DNA of 24,286 nucleotides, taken from a virus. Where the stretch lies: IMG/VR virus record IMGVR_UViG_3300042197_001004, positions 1 through 24,286 of that record; one strand, given 5' to 3'. Shown here piece after piece: positions 1 through 7,786 of the stretch (position 1 is the first letter of the stretch; each line of letters begins with the position of its first letter). The translations under genes were made by a program, and so were the position numbers. A model generated the notes under the pieces. It ran no database searches and was not told the origin of the DNA. It was given only the letters and a program-made list of their open reading frames with translations.

Positions 1-1
1 T

Positions 2-568
2 CAAATAGAAGACATTCTTGACGATACTGCTATTGAGGCAGCCATTCTATCTGCAAGTCGTATGATTGATGAATATTGCCAAAGATTTTTTTATCAAGAG
101 GGTACAGCAGGAAGCCCATCTACAAGATACTACACAGCACTAAATCCATGGTCATTAGAGATAGATGATATTGTTACACTAACAGAAGTAGCCACAGATA
201 CAGGTTTTGATACACCTTTACAATATAACCAGGTATGGAATTTATCATCAGACATTATGGTAGAACCTGTAAATAATGACAAAAAGGGTTGGCCATATAC
301 AAGATTATTGGCGGTAGGAGAATATGTATGGCCATACTTCTTCCCACAAACATGTAGAATAAAAGGTGTATTTGGATTTCCAGAAATACCATATGAAGTA
401 GAATTAGCCTGCAAAATTCAGGCATCAAGATTATTTGTAAGAAAGCAATCACCATTTGGAATTGCTGGATCAGTAGAATTGGGTACAGTTAGACTTAATT
501 CAAGACTTGATCCAGATGTAGAAATGTTGTTAAAGACATTTAGACGGAATCAAGGATTAGCCTACTAA
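2..568 (+). CDS. Head-tail connector (gp6-like adaptor), 5' partial
   Basis: The reading frame is open from base 2, and the first ATG (62) sits inside it, so the gene begins outside the window and 188 codons are visible. The product starts with an acidic helix (EDILDDTAIEAAILSASRMID) followed by an aromatic-rich segment with YCQRFF, then a beta-rich middle and a C-terminal helix containing LLKTFRR. This helical start followed by a Y/F-rich segment is typical of the small head-tail connector family (HK97 gp6 / SPP1 gp15-like) that forms a ring between portal and tail. Its position just before a tail terminator-like gene and the tail tube fits. Its stop overlaps the next ATG (TAATG at 566-570). 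The family assignment is from pattern and position and is moderately secure. Confidence 0.62.
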   Translation, partial: QIEDILDDTAIEAAILSASRMIDEYCQRFFYQEGTAGSPSTRYYTALNPWSLEIDDIVTLTEVATDTGFDTPLQYNQVWNLSSDIMVEPVNNDKKGWPYTRLLAVGEYVWPYFFPQTCRIKGVFGFPEIPYEVELACKIQASRLFVRKQSPFGIAGSVELGTVRLNSRLDPDVEMLLKTFRRNQGLAY

Positions 569-969
569 TGATTAATATTAGTGGAGTAAGAGAAGCAATT
601 GGAAATAACCTACAGACAATTACAGGTATGCGTGTCTATGACATTATTCCTGATGTTGTGGTTCCACCTTGTGCAATTGTAGGTCAATTAGATTTCACAT
701 TTGATATTGATAATGCTCGTGGTTTAGACCAAGCATCTGTTGATGTTTATGTGATAGTTCAGAGAATATCTGAAAGATCAGGTCAAGATAAACTTGACGA
801 ATTATTAGCAGGAACAGGCACGAGGTCAATTAAGACAGCCTTAGAATCTGACAGGACATTAGGTGGACTTGTAAATACACTTAGAGTTCTTACTGCTGAA
901 AGTGGTACATATGTCTCAGGAGATGTTACCTTTTTGTCTTACCGTTACAACCTCGCAATTTGGGGATAG
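568..969 (+). CDS. Tail terminator / tail completion-like protein
   Basis: This 133-residue protein begins on an ATG that overlaps the upstream stop, implying translational coupling. It opens with a helix (INISGVREAIGNNLQ), then alternates beta strands (VYDIIPDVVVPPCAIVGQ, ASVDVYVIVQRISERSG) with a helix (QDKLDELLA) and ends on a strand (FLSYRYNLAIWG). This alpha/beta layout, the length of about 130 residues and the location between connector and tail tube match the tail terminator/completion proteins that cap the tube at the head end in siphoviruses. No diagnostic motif is present, so the call rests on size, predicted fold and gene order. A neck (head closure) protein is the alternative. Confidence 0.5.
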   Translation: MINISGVREAIGNNLQTITGMRVYDIIPDVVVPPCAIVGQLDFTFDIDNARGLDQASVDVYVIVQRISERSGQDKLDELLAGTGTRSIKTALESDRTLGGLVNTLRVLTAESGTYVSGDVTFLSYRYNLAIWG

Positions 970-977
970 GAGAAATA

Positions 978-1220
978 ATGGAATATATAGTTACCTCAAG
1001 TAAAAAAGTTTGCGGTAAGATTAATGGTGAAAAACTTACCGAATCTGATATAATTAGTGCAGGAGGAAGTGTTGAATTTCTTGTTGCATCAGGACATATC
1101 AAAAAAGTAGGACAGACACCAAAAGCAGTAAAAGAAGAAGTAAAAGAAGAACCACAAGTGCAGAAGGAAGAACCTCAAGCATTTGTTTTTAATAATATAA
1201 ACAATGAAGGAGATAAATAA
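978..1220 (+). CDS. Small hypothetical protein with charged C-terminal tail
   Basis: I choose the ATG at 978 because AGGAG at 968-972 lies five bases upstream. A TTG at 960 would give six more residues but overlaps the previous gene. The 80-residue product has a compact first half (MEYIVTSSKKVCGKINGEKL, then a GGSVEFLVASGHIKK segment). Its tail from about residue 48 is very rich in Lys, Glu, Val and Pro (KEEVKEEPQ, QKEEPQAF) and is probably disordered. I do not recognise the family. It sits in the tail operon directly before the tube genes and may be a minor virion or assembly protein. Nothing in the sequence shows an enzymatic role. Confidence 0.6.
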   Translation: MEYIVTSSKKVCGKINGEKLTESDIISAGGSVEFLVASGHIKKVGQTPKAVKEEVKEEPQVQKEEPQAFVFNNINNEGDK

Positions 1221-1222
1221 CA

Positions 1223-1684
1223 ATGGCACGAATAGTGTTAACAGATGTTGAAGTGATTATTGGAGGAGTAACCTTGAGCGATCATGTTGCCAGCGTTACC
1301 CTTGGAAGCACTTACGACATACTTGAAACGACAGCATTTGGAAATACGGGGCAAGTTGGCCCAACTGGTGCAGCAACAGGTGCAGCAGTTCCAAGCGCAG
1401 CAAAACAAAGAATAGCAGGTCTTGTAGATAACTCAGTAACTCTTGAATTTCACCAAGACTTTGCAGCAGCAGAAGTTGAGGCAACAATCTATCCACTATT
1501 GGGTACAGTTGTTGCGTGTTCGGTACAGCCAACAGCAGCAGCAAGCGCATCTGCAACGAACCCACAATACGACTTCTTTGCCCTGGTATCAGAATGGACA
1601 CCTTTAAATGGTGCAGTAGGAGAACTTTCAACTGCTTCAGTTACTTGGCCAATTTCTGGTCCAATTACAAAGACTGTTTCCTAA
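1223..1684 (+). CDS. Major tail (tube) protein, copy A
   Basis: This 153-residue protein starts MARIVLTDVEVIIGGVTLSD, the typical opening of a short actinophage tail protein family. It is followed by the strings SDHVASVTL, ETTAFG, RIAGL, LEFHQDFAA, SATNPQY and EWTPLNGAVGE. These mark an all-beta tube subunit in which successive hairpins build the hexameric ring of the tail. A Gly/Ala-rich insertion around residues 41-60 (GQVGPTGAATGAAVPSAAK) looks like a surface loop. AAGGAG at 1205-1210 is the likely ribosome binding site, though its spacing is long. The downstream gene is a clear paralogue two bases away, so the tube may use two subunit types. The family is supported by motif recall and position before the chaperone frameshift gene. 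Confidence 0.7.
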   Translation: MARIVLTDVEVIIGGVTLSDHVASVTLGSTYDILETTAFGNTGQVGPTGAATGAAVPSAAKQRIAGLVDNSVTLEFHQDFAAAEVEATIYPLLGTVVACSVQPTAAASASATNPQYDFFALVSEWTPLNGAVGELSTASVTWPISGPITKTVS

Positions 1685-1686
1685 AC

Positions 1687-2133
1687 ATGTCCCAAATAGT
1701 CTTAACTGATGTTTTAATAACATTTCAGGCACTTGATTTCTCAGTCACGCCTCCAGTACCAGTTGGTGCTGTGTATGATCTTAGTGACCATATTTCAAGT
1801 ATAACCCTGTCAACTGTTCATGAAATTGTTGAGACTACTGAAGTTGGACAAACTTATAAAAGAGTAATTGCGGGTCTTGGTACTAATTCAGTATCTTTTG
1901 AGTTTTACCAAGACTTCGCAAGCACTTCTGTTGAAAGTATTATTTATGATTTTATAGGATTAAGAGTGCTTTGCAAGGTTAAGCCTGTAAACACTACAAC
2001 ATCTGCTACTAATCCTGAATATGAATTTCAAGTTTTGATTACTGAATGGACTCCACTAAATGGTGCAGTTGGTCAGATATCAACAGCAACCGTTAATTGG
2101 CCAATCAATGGACCAATTACTAAAAACACATAA
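1687..2133 (+). CDS. Tail tube protein paralogue, copy B
   Basis: The frame is open from further upstream, but that part reads out of frame through copy A. The ATG at 1687, two bases after copy A's stop, gives MSQIVLTDV, aligning with MARIVLTDV of copy A. The 148-residue product shares LSDH, VETT, VIAGL, FEFYQDFAS, SATNPEY, EWTPLNGAVGQ and GPITK with it, roughly half identical by eye, and must come from tandem duplication. It lacks copy A's Gly/Ala loop and instead has an insertion of about 20 residues near the N-terminus (LDFSVTPPVPVGAVY). Whether it is a second tube subunit, a tail-tip adaptor or a decoration protein cannot be told from sequence. Confidence 0.7.
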   Translation: MSQIVLTDVLITFQALDFSVTPPVPVGAVYDLSDHISSITLSTVHEIVETTEVGQTYKRVIAGLGTNSVSFEFYQDFASTSVESIIYDFIGLRVLCKVKPVNTTTSATNPEYEFQVLITEWTPLNGAVGQISTATVNWPINGPITKNT

Positions 2134-2153
2134 CCTTAAAGGGGAAAAATATA

Positions 2154-2432
2154 ATGGATGGATTAAAAATAAAAGTAAAGACCAGCGACGGACAAGAAGG
2201 AAGTTATAGCCTTCGTCCAAAAACACTCGTTGCCTTTGAACAAAAATTTGGTAAGGGATTTTCTAAACTACTTAGCGAAGATCAAAAATTAGAGCATATC
2301 TATTTCCTTGCATGGGCAGCAATAAAGGATTCAGGTAAAGCGGTAAAGCCTTTTGGCGAAGCATTTCTTGATACACTTGAAAGTGTGGAATTAGATGCAG
2401 ACCCAAATTCCGAATCCACAGAGACAGTCTAA
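2154..2432 (+). CDS. Tail assembly chaperone, short form (G-like)
   Basis: The 92-residue product (start MDGLKIKVKTSDGQEGSYSL) resembles short tail assembly chaperones, with a small N-terminal beta domain, FEQKFGKGFSKLL, and a helical part containing YFLAWAAIKDSGK. AAAGGGG precedes the ATG by seven bases. It lies between the tube and tape-measure genes, the usual place of the chaperone pair that binds tape measure and recruits tube subunits. The zero frame ends at TAA 2430-2432, but a canonical slippery heptamer CCCAAAT at 2402-2408 gives access to an extended form. The short form should be the more abundant product. Confidence 0.72.
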   Translation: MDGLKIKVKTSDGQEGSYSLRPKTLVAFEQKFGKGFSKLLSEDQKLEHIYFLAWAAIKDSGKAVKPFGEAFLDTLESVELDADPNSESTETV

Positions 2433-2560
2433 CCTATACGGTAGCAATGATCTCTGTGGAGACAGGGCTTTCTCCAATTGATCTGCTTGAAGCACCTGAT
2501 GGTGTTTTAGAAGCAATAGTTATTTATCTCAAGGAGCGATCCAAGAATGCGAGCAGGTAG
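2154..2560 (+). CDS. Tail assembly chaperone, -1 frameshift fusion (GT-like)
   Basis: At C CCA AAT (2402-2408, zero-frame codons CCA and AAT) the ribosome can slip back one base. The -1 frame is then open from 2408 to TAG 2558-2560 without a stop and adds 50 residues to the 85 already made. The extension reads coherently, with VAMISVETGLSPIDLLEAP and GVLEAIVIYLKERSKN, a helical domain like the T part of gpG-gpGT pairs. Programmed -1 slippage at this position is nearly universal in long-tailed phages. The fusion ends where the next gene's GTG begins (2560). Frame, slippery sequence and location agree; slippage efficiency cannot be judged. Confidence 0.75.
2402..2408 (+). other. -1 ribosomal frameshift slippery site CCCAAAT
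   Basis: The heptamer has the X XXY YYZ form. In the zero frame it is read as CCA AAT; after slipping, as CCC AAA, keeping good base pairing for both tRNAs. It lies 22 bases before the zero-frame stop, and the -1 frame continues to 2560 with a protein-like sequence. Confidence 0.75.
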
Positions 2561-3099
2561 TGAGTAAAGATAGAGCAATAATTCTTACTGGTGTAAAAGA
2601 AACACAAAGAGATTTACAGAATTTTGACAAGGATGCTGTTAAGGCATTTAAGAAACTTGTTAATTCTGAACTTAATGTTGCCAAAAAAGATGCTTTAGGT
2701 TTTGTTCAATCATCTCCACCACTTAGTGGATGGAATACTCAGCCTGCTCGCAGACCAAGAACTCGTGGTGGTGCTGGATGGCCTGCTTGGGATCAAAGTA
2801 TTATTAAGGCTGGAATATCTGTCACTAAGGCAGAAAGAAAAGTTAGAAAAGATTACACCACAAGTGCTGGTGCATTAAAAAATAGATCAGCAGCAGGTGT
2901 TATTTATGAATTGGCTGGTAGAACAAATAAGACTGGCAACTTTATTAAGAATTTAGAAGGTAAAGTAGGAAATGCTTCTCGTTTAGTTTGGAGAGCGGTT
3001 GATAAAAATAGACCACAAATTGAACAAAATGTGGCAAAAGCATTAGATGAACTTAAAGCAAAATTACAAAAAAATTTAAACATGAGGAGGACTTCATAA
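2560..3099 (+). CDS. Hypothetical virion or assembly protein (possibly HK97 gp10-like)
   Basis: The GTG at 2560 overlaps the stop of the frameshifted chaperone and follows AAGGAG 2531-2536 at a distance, so coupling with the chaperone is likely. The 179-residue protein is strongly basic and helical at both ends: residues 1-45 contain GVKETQRDLQNFDKDAVKAF and the C-terminus has ALDELKAKLQKNLNMRR. Between them is a Gly/Arg/Trp-rich segment (GWNTQPARRPRTRGGAGWPA). A stretch AAGVIYELAGRTNKTG vaguely resembles HK97 gp10-type tail completion proteins, which have a helix, a loop and an I-E-x-G strand. Its position between chaperone and tape measure is unusual for gp10. I treat it as unassigned. Confidence 0.6.
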   Translation: MSKDRAIILTGVKETQRDLQNFDKDAVKAFKKLVNSELNVAKKDALGFVQSSPPLSGWNTQPARRPRTRGGAGWPAWDQSIIKAGISVTKAERKVRKDYTTSAGALKNRSAAGVIYELAGRTNKTGNFIKNLEGKVGNASRLVWRAVDKNRPQIEQNVAKALDELKAKLQKNLNMRRTS

Positions 3100-3100
3100 C

Positions 3101-5812
3101 ATGGCTACAGGTGCAGTAATTGCCAGAATCCTCACTCAGTATTCTGATAAAGGTTCAAAGGCTGCTCAAAAAGACATAGCAAGGCTTACTAAGAAATTTG
3201 ATGATTTTGGTAAAAAAGCCAAGAAATCATTTGGTATTGCTATAGCAGCAACAGCAACACTTGCCATTAAAATTGGTAAAGATGCAGTTGAGGCAGCAAT
3301 TGAGGATTCAAAGTCTCAGGCACAACTTGCACTGGCCATGAGAAATACTACTGGAGCCACAAAAGAAGCAATCGCTGCAGCAGAAACATATATTGAAAAG
3401 ACTATGTTCCGTACCAATACTGCGGACGATCAGTTGAGAACAAGTCTTGCACAACTTTATATTGCTACTGGCGATTTAACTAAGGCTCAAAAATTACAAG
3501 GGATTGCCCTTGATGTTGCAGCGTCACAAGGAAAAGATTTATCAGCAGTAACTATTGCAATGACAAAAGCACAGCAAGGCAATCTAACTGCTTTAAAGAG
3601 ATTATCTCCAGAATTATCAGGTCTTATTACTAAAGGAATGAAGGCTGAAGAAGCCTTTGCATTGCTTGGTCTAACCTATTATGGTAGCGCAGAAGCATTA
3701 GCAAATCTTGATCCATTGACAAACTTAAAATTACAATATGGAGAAATTCTTGAAACATTAGGATATGAACTTTTACCTGTAATAAAAGAATTTGCAAAAA
3801 TCCTTGAAAGTGATGTCATTCCAGTAATCAAAGAATGGATTGAAGCAAATGGAGATAAACTTAGACAAGGATTAGCGGATATTATTAATCTGTCAATGGG
3901 ATTCTTAAGTGCATTGATGGAGGTAGCAGGCTTCATACAAAGAAATAAGTTTTGGATAAATTTAGCACTTCAATTGTTTATTCTTGGAAGAGCATTCAAA
4001 ATAGCAGGCAGGGCAATGTCTCTTATTGATAAGGTTATGGGTTCCGTAATTGGAGTATTTAAAGGTGGAAAAAATGCTGTAAAGGGCTTAAGGGATCAAG
4101 TAAAAAAACTTAGTGATAAGTTTTCTGATTTTATTAAAACAACAGAAGATGGATATTTTGGTAGATTTGTTGAATTATTGGGCAAAGCCGTATCATATGC
4201 TTCACAACTTGTTACTGGATTTTTAGGATTAGGTGCTGCTTGGATTGCTGGTAAAAATGCATTAAAATCAATTCTTGGGCTTGAAGAAGACAGAGCAAAA
4301 CTTATTGGTGAAACAACCAAAAAGACCTATAATCAAATGAGAGCAGATCAAATTGCTGCAGCCGCTGAAAAAGAAAGAGCAAGATTAAGAGCATTGGCAG
4401 AAAAGGCTGCAGCAGCAGCAGCAGCAAAAGCAGCAGAAAAAGCGGCTAAACAAGCAAAAATAGAGGAAGCATTAGAAGAAAGAACAAATGCTCTTAAGAA
4501 AAAACTTAATATTACAAAACTAAGCGCTTTAGACGAAGGCACTGAAACCCTTATTCAGCGAGCAGCAGCAGAAAACTTGCTAAAAAAGCAAGGTGCTATT
4601 GCTAAAGAAGAAATTGATAAATTAAAAAGAATTAAAGAAGAAAATTTCCTATTAGATGCAAAAAATGTACTTGCTAAGAGATATCAAGATATTCAAAAAG
4701 CCATTGCTGATCAGAAACTTGACACCAAGGAAATTGAAGATTTATCTAAAAAGTGGGGCATCTCTAAAGAGGCTGTAGTAGCATACATTCATATTGTAAA
4801 GTCTGTTGAAGATCAAGTAATTAGTAGTGACGAAATTCAGGTTCTTGCAGATCTTTTTGGTACCAGCACACAAAATGCACACAAGTTCCTTGAAACATAC
4901 ATGCGTATTCAAGATGGTCTCTTAGATTCACAGGAAGTCTTTCAATTAATTAAACTGGGATTCTTTGAATCTGAAAGGGAAGCAAGAATATATGCTGACC
5001 TTGTTGCAACAGTTCATGATGGAATTGCTAAGGATGAGGACTTTGAAAAATTAAGAATTAAATGGGATCTTAGCAAAAAAGAGGTTAATGCTTATGTTTT
5101 AGCAATGGGTGCTGATTTTGATTATAAAGGAACATTTTTAGATCCAGTCGTACAATTGGCTATTAAATGGGATCTTGCTACTGCCGCTTTAGACAAATTC
5201 TTGAAGTTGCTAAATGGTGGTAAAGATATTAACTATGATAAATTTGCTCCACCTTCAATTATTCCTGCTGTTCCTGGCCCTGGTCCTGGCCCTGGTCCTG
5301 GTCCTAATCCTGCAGCAGCAGCAGCCGTAGCAGCAACCACAAAGATTCAAGAAGAGATTGCTACCCTTACAGAACTTCGTAAAACTACAGATCCTGGTAC
5401 AGGAATTAATTTCTTGCTCAAAGAACATATTGATGCATTACAACATAATTCAAAAGTGTATTCATCAGGAGTGGATGAGCAGTCAAAATTGAGGGCTATG
5501 GGCTTTTTTGACACTACTCAAGCCACCATTGCCGACTTCCGTAAGGCTGAAGAAGCATCTATGGCAAACTTTGAAGCAGCAATAGCCAAAAGTAATTATG
5601 ATGAACAATTTAGATTTGCTAATAGAGGAACCGTAGCAAATGCTGGTCCAAGCCTTGGTGCTGGCGATTTTCGTATGCGGGAGGCAGGTATAAATGTTAC
5701 TGTAAATGTGGCTGGCTCTGTAACATCAGAACAAGATTTAGTTCAAACTGTTAGAAATGGACTATTGGCAGCACAATATAACGGTGACAGCATAACATTG
5801 CAGGCGATATAA
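3101..5812 (+). CDS. Tail tape measure protein
   Basis: At 903 residues this is the longest protein here and lies right after the chaperone pair, as expected for the rod that sets tail length. Its N-terminus (ATGAVIARILTQYSDKGSKA, then AQKDIARLTKKFDDFGKKAKKSF) is the usual helical opening. Residues about 410-465 are a Lys/Glu/Ala-rich coiled coil with an Ala run. Residues about 535-705 contain about five degenerate 35-residue helical repeats. A (Pro-Gly)n hinge lies near residues 725-738. The C-terminus NVAGSVTSEQDLVQTVRNGL matches actinophage tape measures. A hydrophobic stretch near residues 275-300 may insert into membrane. GAGGAGG near 3082 is the likely ribosome binding site. Confidence 0.88.
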   Translation: MATGAVIARILTQYSDKGSKAAQKDIARLTKKFDDFGKKAKKSFGIAIAATATLAIKIGKDAVEAAIEDSKSQAQLALAMRNTTGATKEAIAAAETYIEKTMFRTNTADDQLRTSLAQLYIATGDLTKAQKLQGIALDVAASQGKDLSAVTIAMTKAQQGNLTALKRLSPELSGLITKGMKAEEAFALLGLTYYGSAEALANLDPLTNLKLQYGEILETLGYELLPVIKEFAKILESDVIPVIKEWIEANGDKLRQGLADIINLSMGFLSALMEVAGFIQRNKFWINLALQLFILGRAFKIAGRAMSLIDKVMGSVIGVFKGGKNAVKGLRDQVKKLSDKFSDFIKTTEDGYFGRFVELLGKAVSYASQLVTGFLGLGAAWIAGKNALKSILGLEEDRAKLIGETTKKTYNQMRADQIAAAAEKERARLRALAEKAAAAAAAKAAEKAAKQAKIEEALEERTNALKKKLNITKLSALDEGTETLIQRAAAENLLKKQGAIAKEEIDKLKRIKEENFLLDAKNVLAKRYQDIQKAIADQKLDTKEIEDLSKKWGISKEAVVAYIHIVKSVEDQVISSDEIQVLADLFGTSTQNAHKFLETYMRIQDGLLDSQEVFQLIKLGFFESEREARIYADLVATVHDGIAKDEDFEKLRIKWDLSKKEVNAYVLAMGADFDYKGTFLDPVVQLAIKWDLATAALDKFLKLLNGGKDINYDKFAPPSIIPAVPGPGPGPGPGPNPAAAAAVAATTKIQEEIATLTELRKTTDPGTGINFLLKEHIDALQHNSKVYSSGVDEQSKLRAMGFFDTTQATIADFRKAEEASMANFEAAIAKSNYDEQFRFANRGTVANAGPSLGAGDFRMREAGINVTVNVAGSVTSEQDLVQTVRNGLLAAQYNGDSITLQAI

Positions 5813-5813
5813 A

Positions 5814-7112
5814 ATGGCGAAACCAACACTTGGAGTAGAAATTGACTTTGCTAATGGACCATCATTTGGATATCCACTTATTCTTAATGACTCCGTATTC
5901 GGTAAGTTAGATGAAGAAAACATTCTTGCAGATGCTCCAGCAGACATTGAAGATATTACTGCTCAAGTTAGAAAAGTTTCTACTCGTAGAGGTCGTAACC
6001 GTATTCTTTCTAACTTTGAGGCTGGAACTGCGACGGTAGTGTTAAATGACCCTCAAGGTAATTTTAACCCTCAGAATGAAAATAGTGAGTATTGGGACCC
6101 AGTAACAGATAGCACAAAAGTGATCCCTCTTCGTAAAATAAGAATATATGCAGATCAAGACAGAGGCGATGGAGTAATTCAAAGATTCTTTATGTTCTCA
6201 GGCTATATTACTTCTTACGATACAAGTTTTTATAAAGGAACCAATGAGGATTCAATAGTTACACTACAATGTGTTGATGGCTTCCGTCTATTAGCAAATG
6301 TTGCTACAGGTGCTCTTCCTCTTACAGTAGATAATTTAAATACAGTTCAACTGTCTGGCGAAAGAATTAATTCATTATTAGATTTTGCTACCTGGCCAGA
6401 AGGACTTAGAAATATTGATACTGGAAATTCTTCAATGCAGGCAGATCCAGGTGGAGACAGATCAGTTTTACAAGCACTACAAACAGTAGAACAATCTGAA
6501 TTTGGTGCATTCTATATTCAGCCTACAGGAGTTGCAAGATTTTTAGATAGAACAGATGTTTCTGAATTGGCAGATCAACCACCTCGTGTATTTTCTGATC
6601 AGGTTGGAGTCGGTTTACCTTATGTTAATTTAGATATTGCTTTTGATGATCAACTTATTCTAAATGAGGTTACTGTTACAAGAGTTAACGGAGTAACTCC
6701 AGGATTTGCATTTGATCAAGATAGCATTGATAAATATTTTATTAAATCTGGACTAAGAAGTAATTTGCTTGTTACAACTGATCAAGAAGCACAAGACCAA
6801 GCAAATATGTTATTGACAGCAAGAAAAAATTCTGAACTTAGAGTTGATTCTATGACCCTAAATCTGTCTACTGACAATACCTTTTTAAATGTTGCTGGAC
6901 TAACCACAGACATTTATCGTGTGATATATGTTTATAAATCAATTTCTGGTGGTTCAACAATTCAAAAAGAATTGTTCGTGCAGGGTGTTCAGCACGATGT
7001 TACACCTACATCATGGACAACAAAGTTCTTTACACAAGAACCTATTATTCAAGCATTTATCCTGAATTCAACCACTCAGGGATTGCTTGATACTAACGCT
7101 TTATCATACTAA
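5814..7112 (+). CDS. Minor tail protein (distal tail / baseplate hub type)
   Basis: This 432-residue protein follows the tape measure by one base. It contains the string FEAGTATVVLNDPQGNFNPQ (residues about 65-85), a hallmark of actinophage minor tail proteins that begin the tail tip. The region before it (ITAQVRKVSTRRGRNRIL) and after it (PLRKIRIYA, FMFSGYI) are the beta strands of the same domain. The later half (residues about 190-430) is a beta-rich hub domain with GAFYIQPTGVARFLDRTD. It should form part of the tip complex linking tube to fibre. No peptidase or glycan-degrading motif is visible. Distal tail protein and hub (Tal) functions may be combined. Confidence 0.72.
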   Translation: MAKPTLGVEIDFANGPSFGYPLILNDSVFGKLDEENILADAPADIEDITAQVRKVSTRRGRNRILSNFEAGTATVVLNDPQGNFNPQNENSEYWDPVTDSTKVIPLRKIRIYADQDRGDGVIQRFFMFSGYITSYDTSFYKGTNEDSIVTLQCVDGFRLLANVATGALPLTVDNLNTVQLSGERINSLLDFATWPEGLRNIDTGNSSMQADPGGDRSVLQALQTVEQSEFGAFYIQPTGVARFLDRTDVSELADQPPRVFSDQVGVGLPYVNLDIAFDDQLILNEVTVTRVNGVTPGFAFDQDSIDKYFIKSGLRSNLLVTTDQEAQDQANMLLTARKNSELRVDSMTLNLSTDNTFLNVAGLTTDIYRVIYVYKSISGGSTIQKELFVQGVQHDVTPTSWTTKFFTQEPIIQAFILNSTTQGLLDTNALSY

Positions 7113-7127
7113 CATAAGGAGAAAACA

Positions 7128-7766
7128 ATGCCTACAGGCAGCCCAAACGCTGGCTATAAAACATTTAACTCAGGTGATGTTTTAACAGCAGCACAGGTTC
7201 AATACTACCTGCAAAATCAGTCAATCATGTTCTTTGCTGACGCTGCAGCGAGAGACGCTGCTCTCACAGCAGGTATAAAGCAAGAAGGTATGTTTGCATA
7301 TCTTGCTGATACAAATACATTAACATTTTATAATGGAGCATCTTGGGACAACTATGAAGATCAAACTCTTCCAACATTTGCTTCACCAAAGGAAATAAAT
7401 ACAACAGATATAGGTCCCGCTACAGGTACTGTAAATGTTGATGTTTCTACATCCTCAATATTAATTTATACAACAGATGCTTCAGGTAACTGGACGCTAA
7501 ATGTTAGAGGAAATAGCACAACCACTCTTAACTCAATTATGGACAGTGGTGAACAGATTACTGTAGTCTTTGAAACACCTAATGGTGCGATTGCTTATTA
7601 CCCTACCGATTTTACTATTGATGGATCAGCAGTAACTCCTAAATGGTTAGGTGGAACAGCACCTGTATCTGGTAATATTAACTCTACAGATGTATATATC
7701 TATACAATTAGAAAAACAGGAGCAAATACATATACTGTTCTTGCTTCACAAAATAAGTTTGCTTAA
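7128..7766 (+). CDS. Tail fibre / baseplate protein with actinophage-type N-terminus
   Basis: AAGGAG at 7116-7121 serves the ATG at 7128. The 212-residue product starts with a short anchor (YKTFNSGDVLTAAQVQYYL, then QSIMFFADAAARDAAL) that recurs at the N-terminus of many phage tail-tip proteins. It is followed by GMFAYLADTNTLTFYNGASW, the usual adhesion-type beta module in which a small plug displays W/Y residues. The C-terminal half is Thr/Ser-rich beta structure (STSSILIYTTDASGNWTLNV and YIYTIRKTGANTYTVLAS) ending in a likely receptor-facing or trimerising domain. It lies between the hub and the Ala-Pro protein, so it may be the attachment point for that fibre. Exact receptor role is unknown. 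Confidence 0.65.
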   Translation: MPTGSPNAGYKTFNSGDVLTAAQVQYYLQNQSIMFFADAAARDAALTAGIKQEGMFAYLADTNTLTFYNGASWDNYEDQTLPTFASPKEINTTDIGPATGTVNVDVSTSSILIYTTDASGNWTLNVRGNSTTTLNSIMDSGEQITVVFETPNGAIAYYPTDFTIDGSAVTPKWLGGTAPVSGNINSTDVYIYTIRKTGANTYTVLASQNKFA

Positions 7767-7786
7767 TAATTAACTAAGGAGTAGCA

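Noticed and set aside
4096-4542. Minus-strand ORFs over the tape measure
   Set aside because: Their Ala/Ser/Leu-rich content only reflects the codons of the Ala/Lys coiled coil; there are no start signals.
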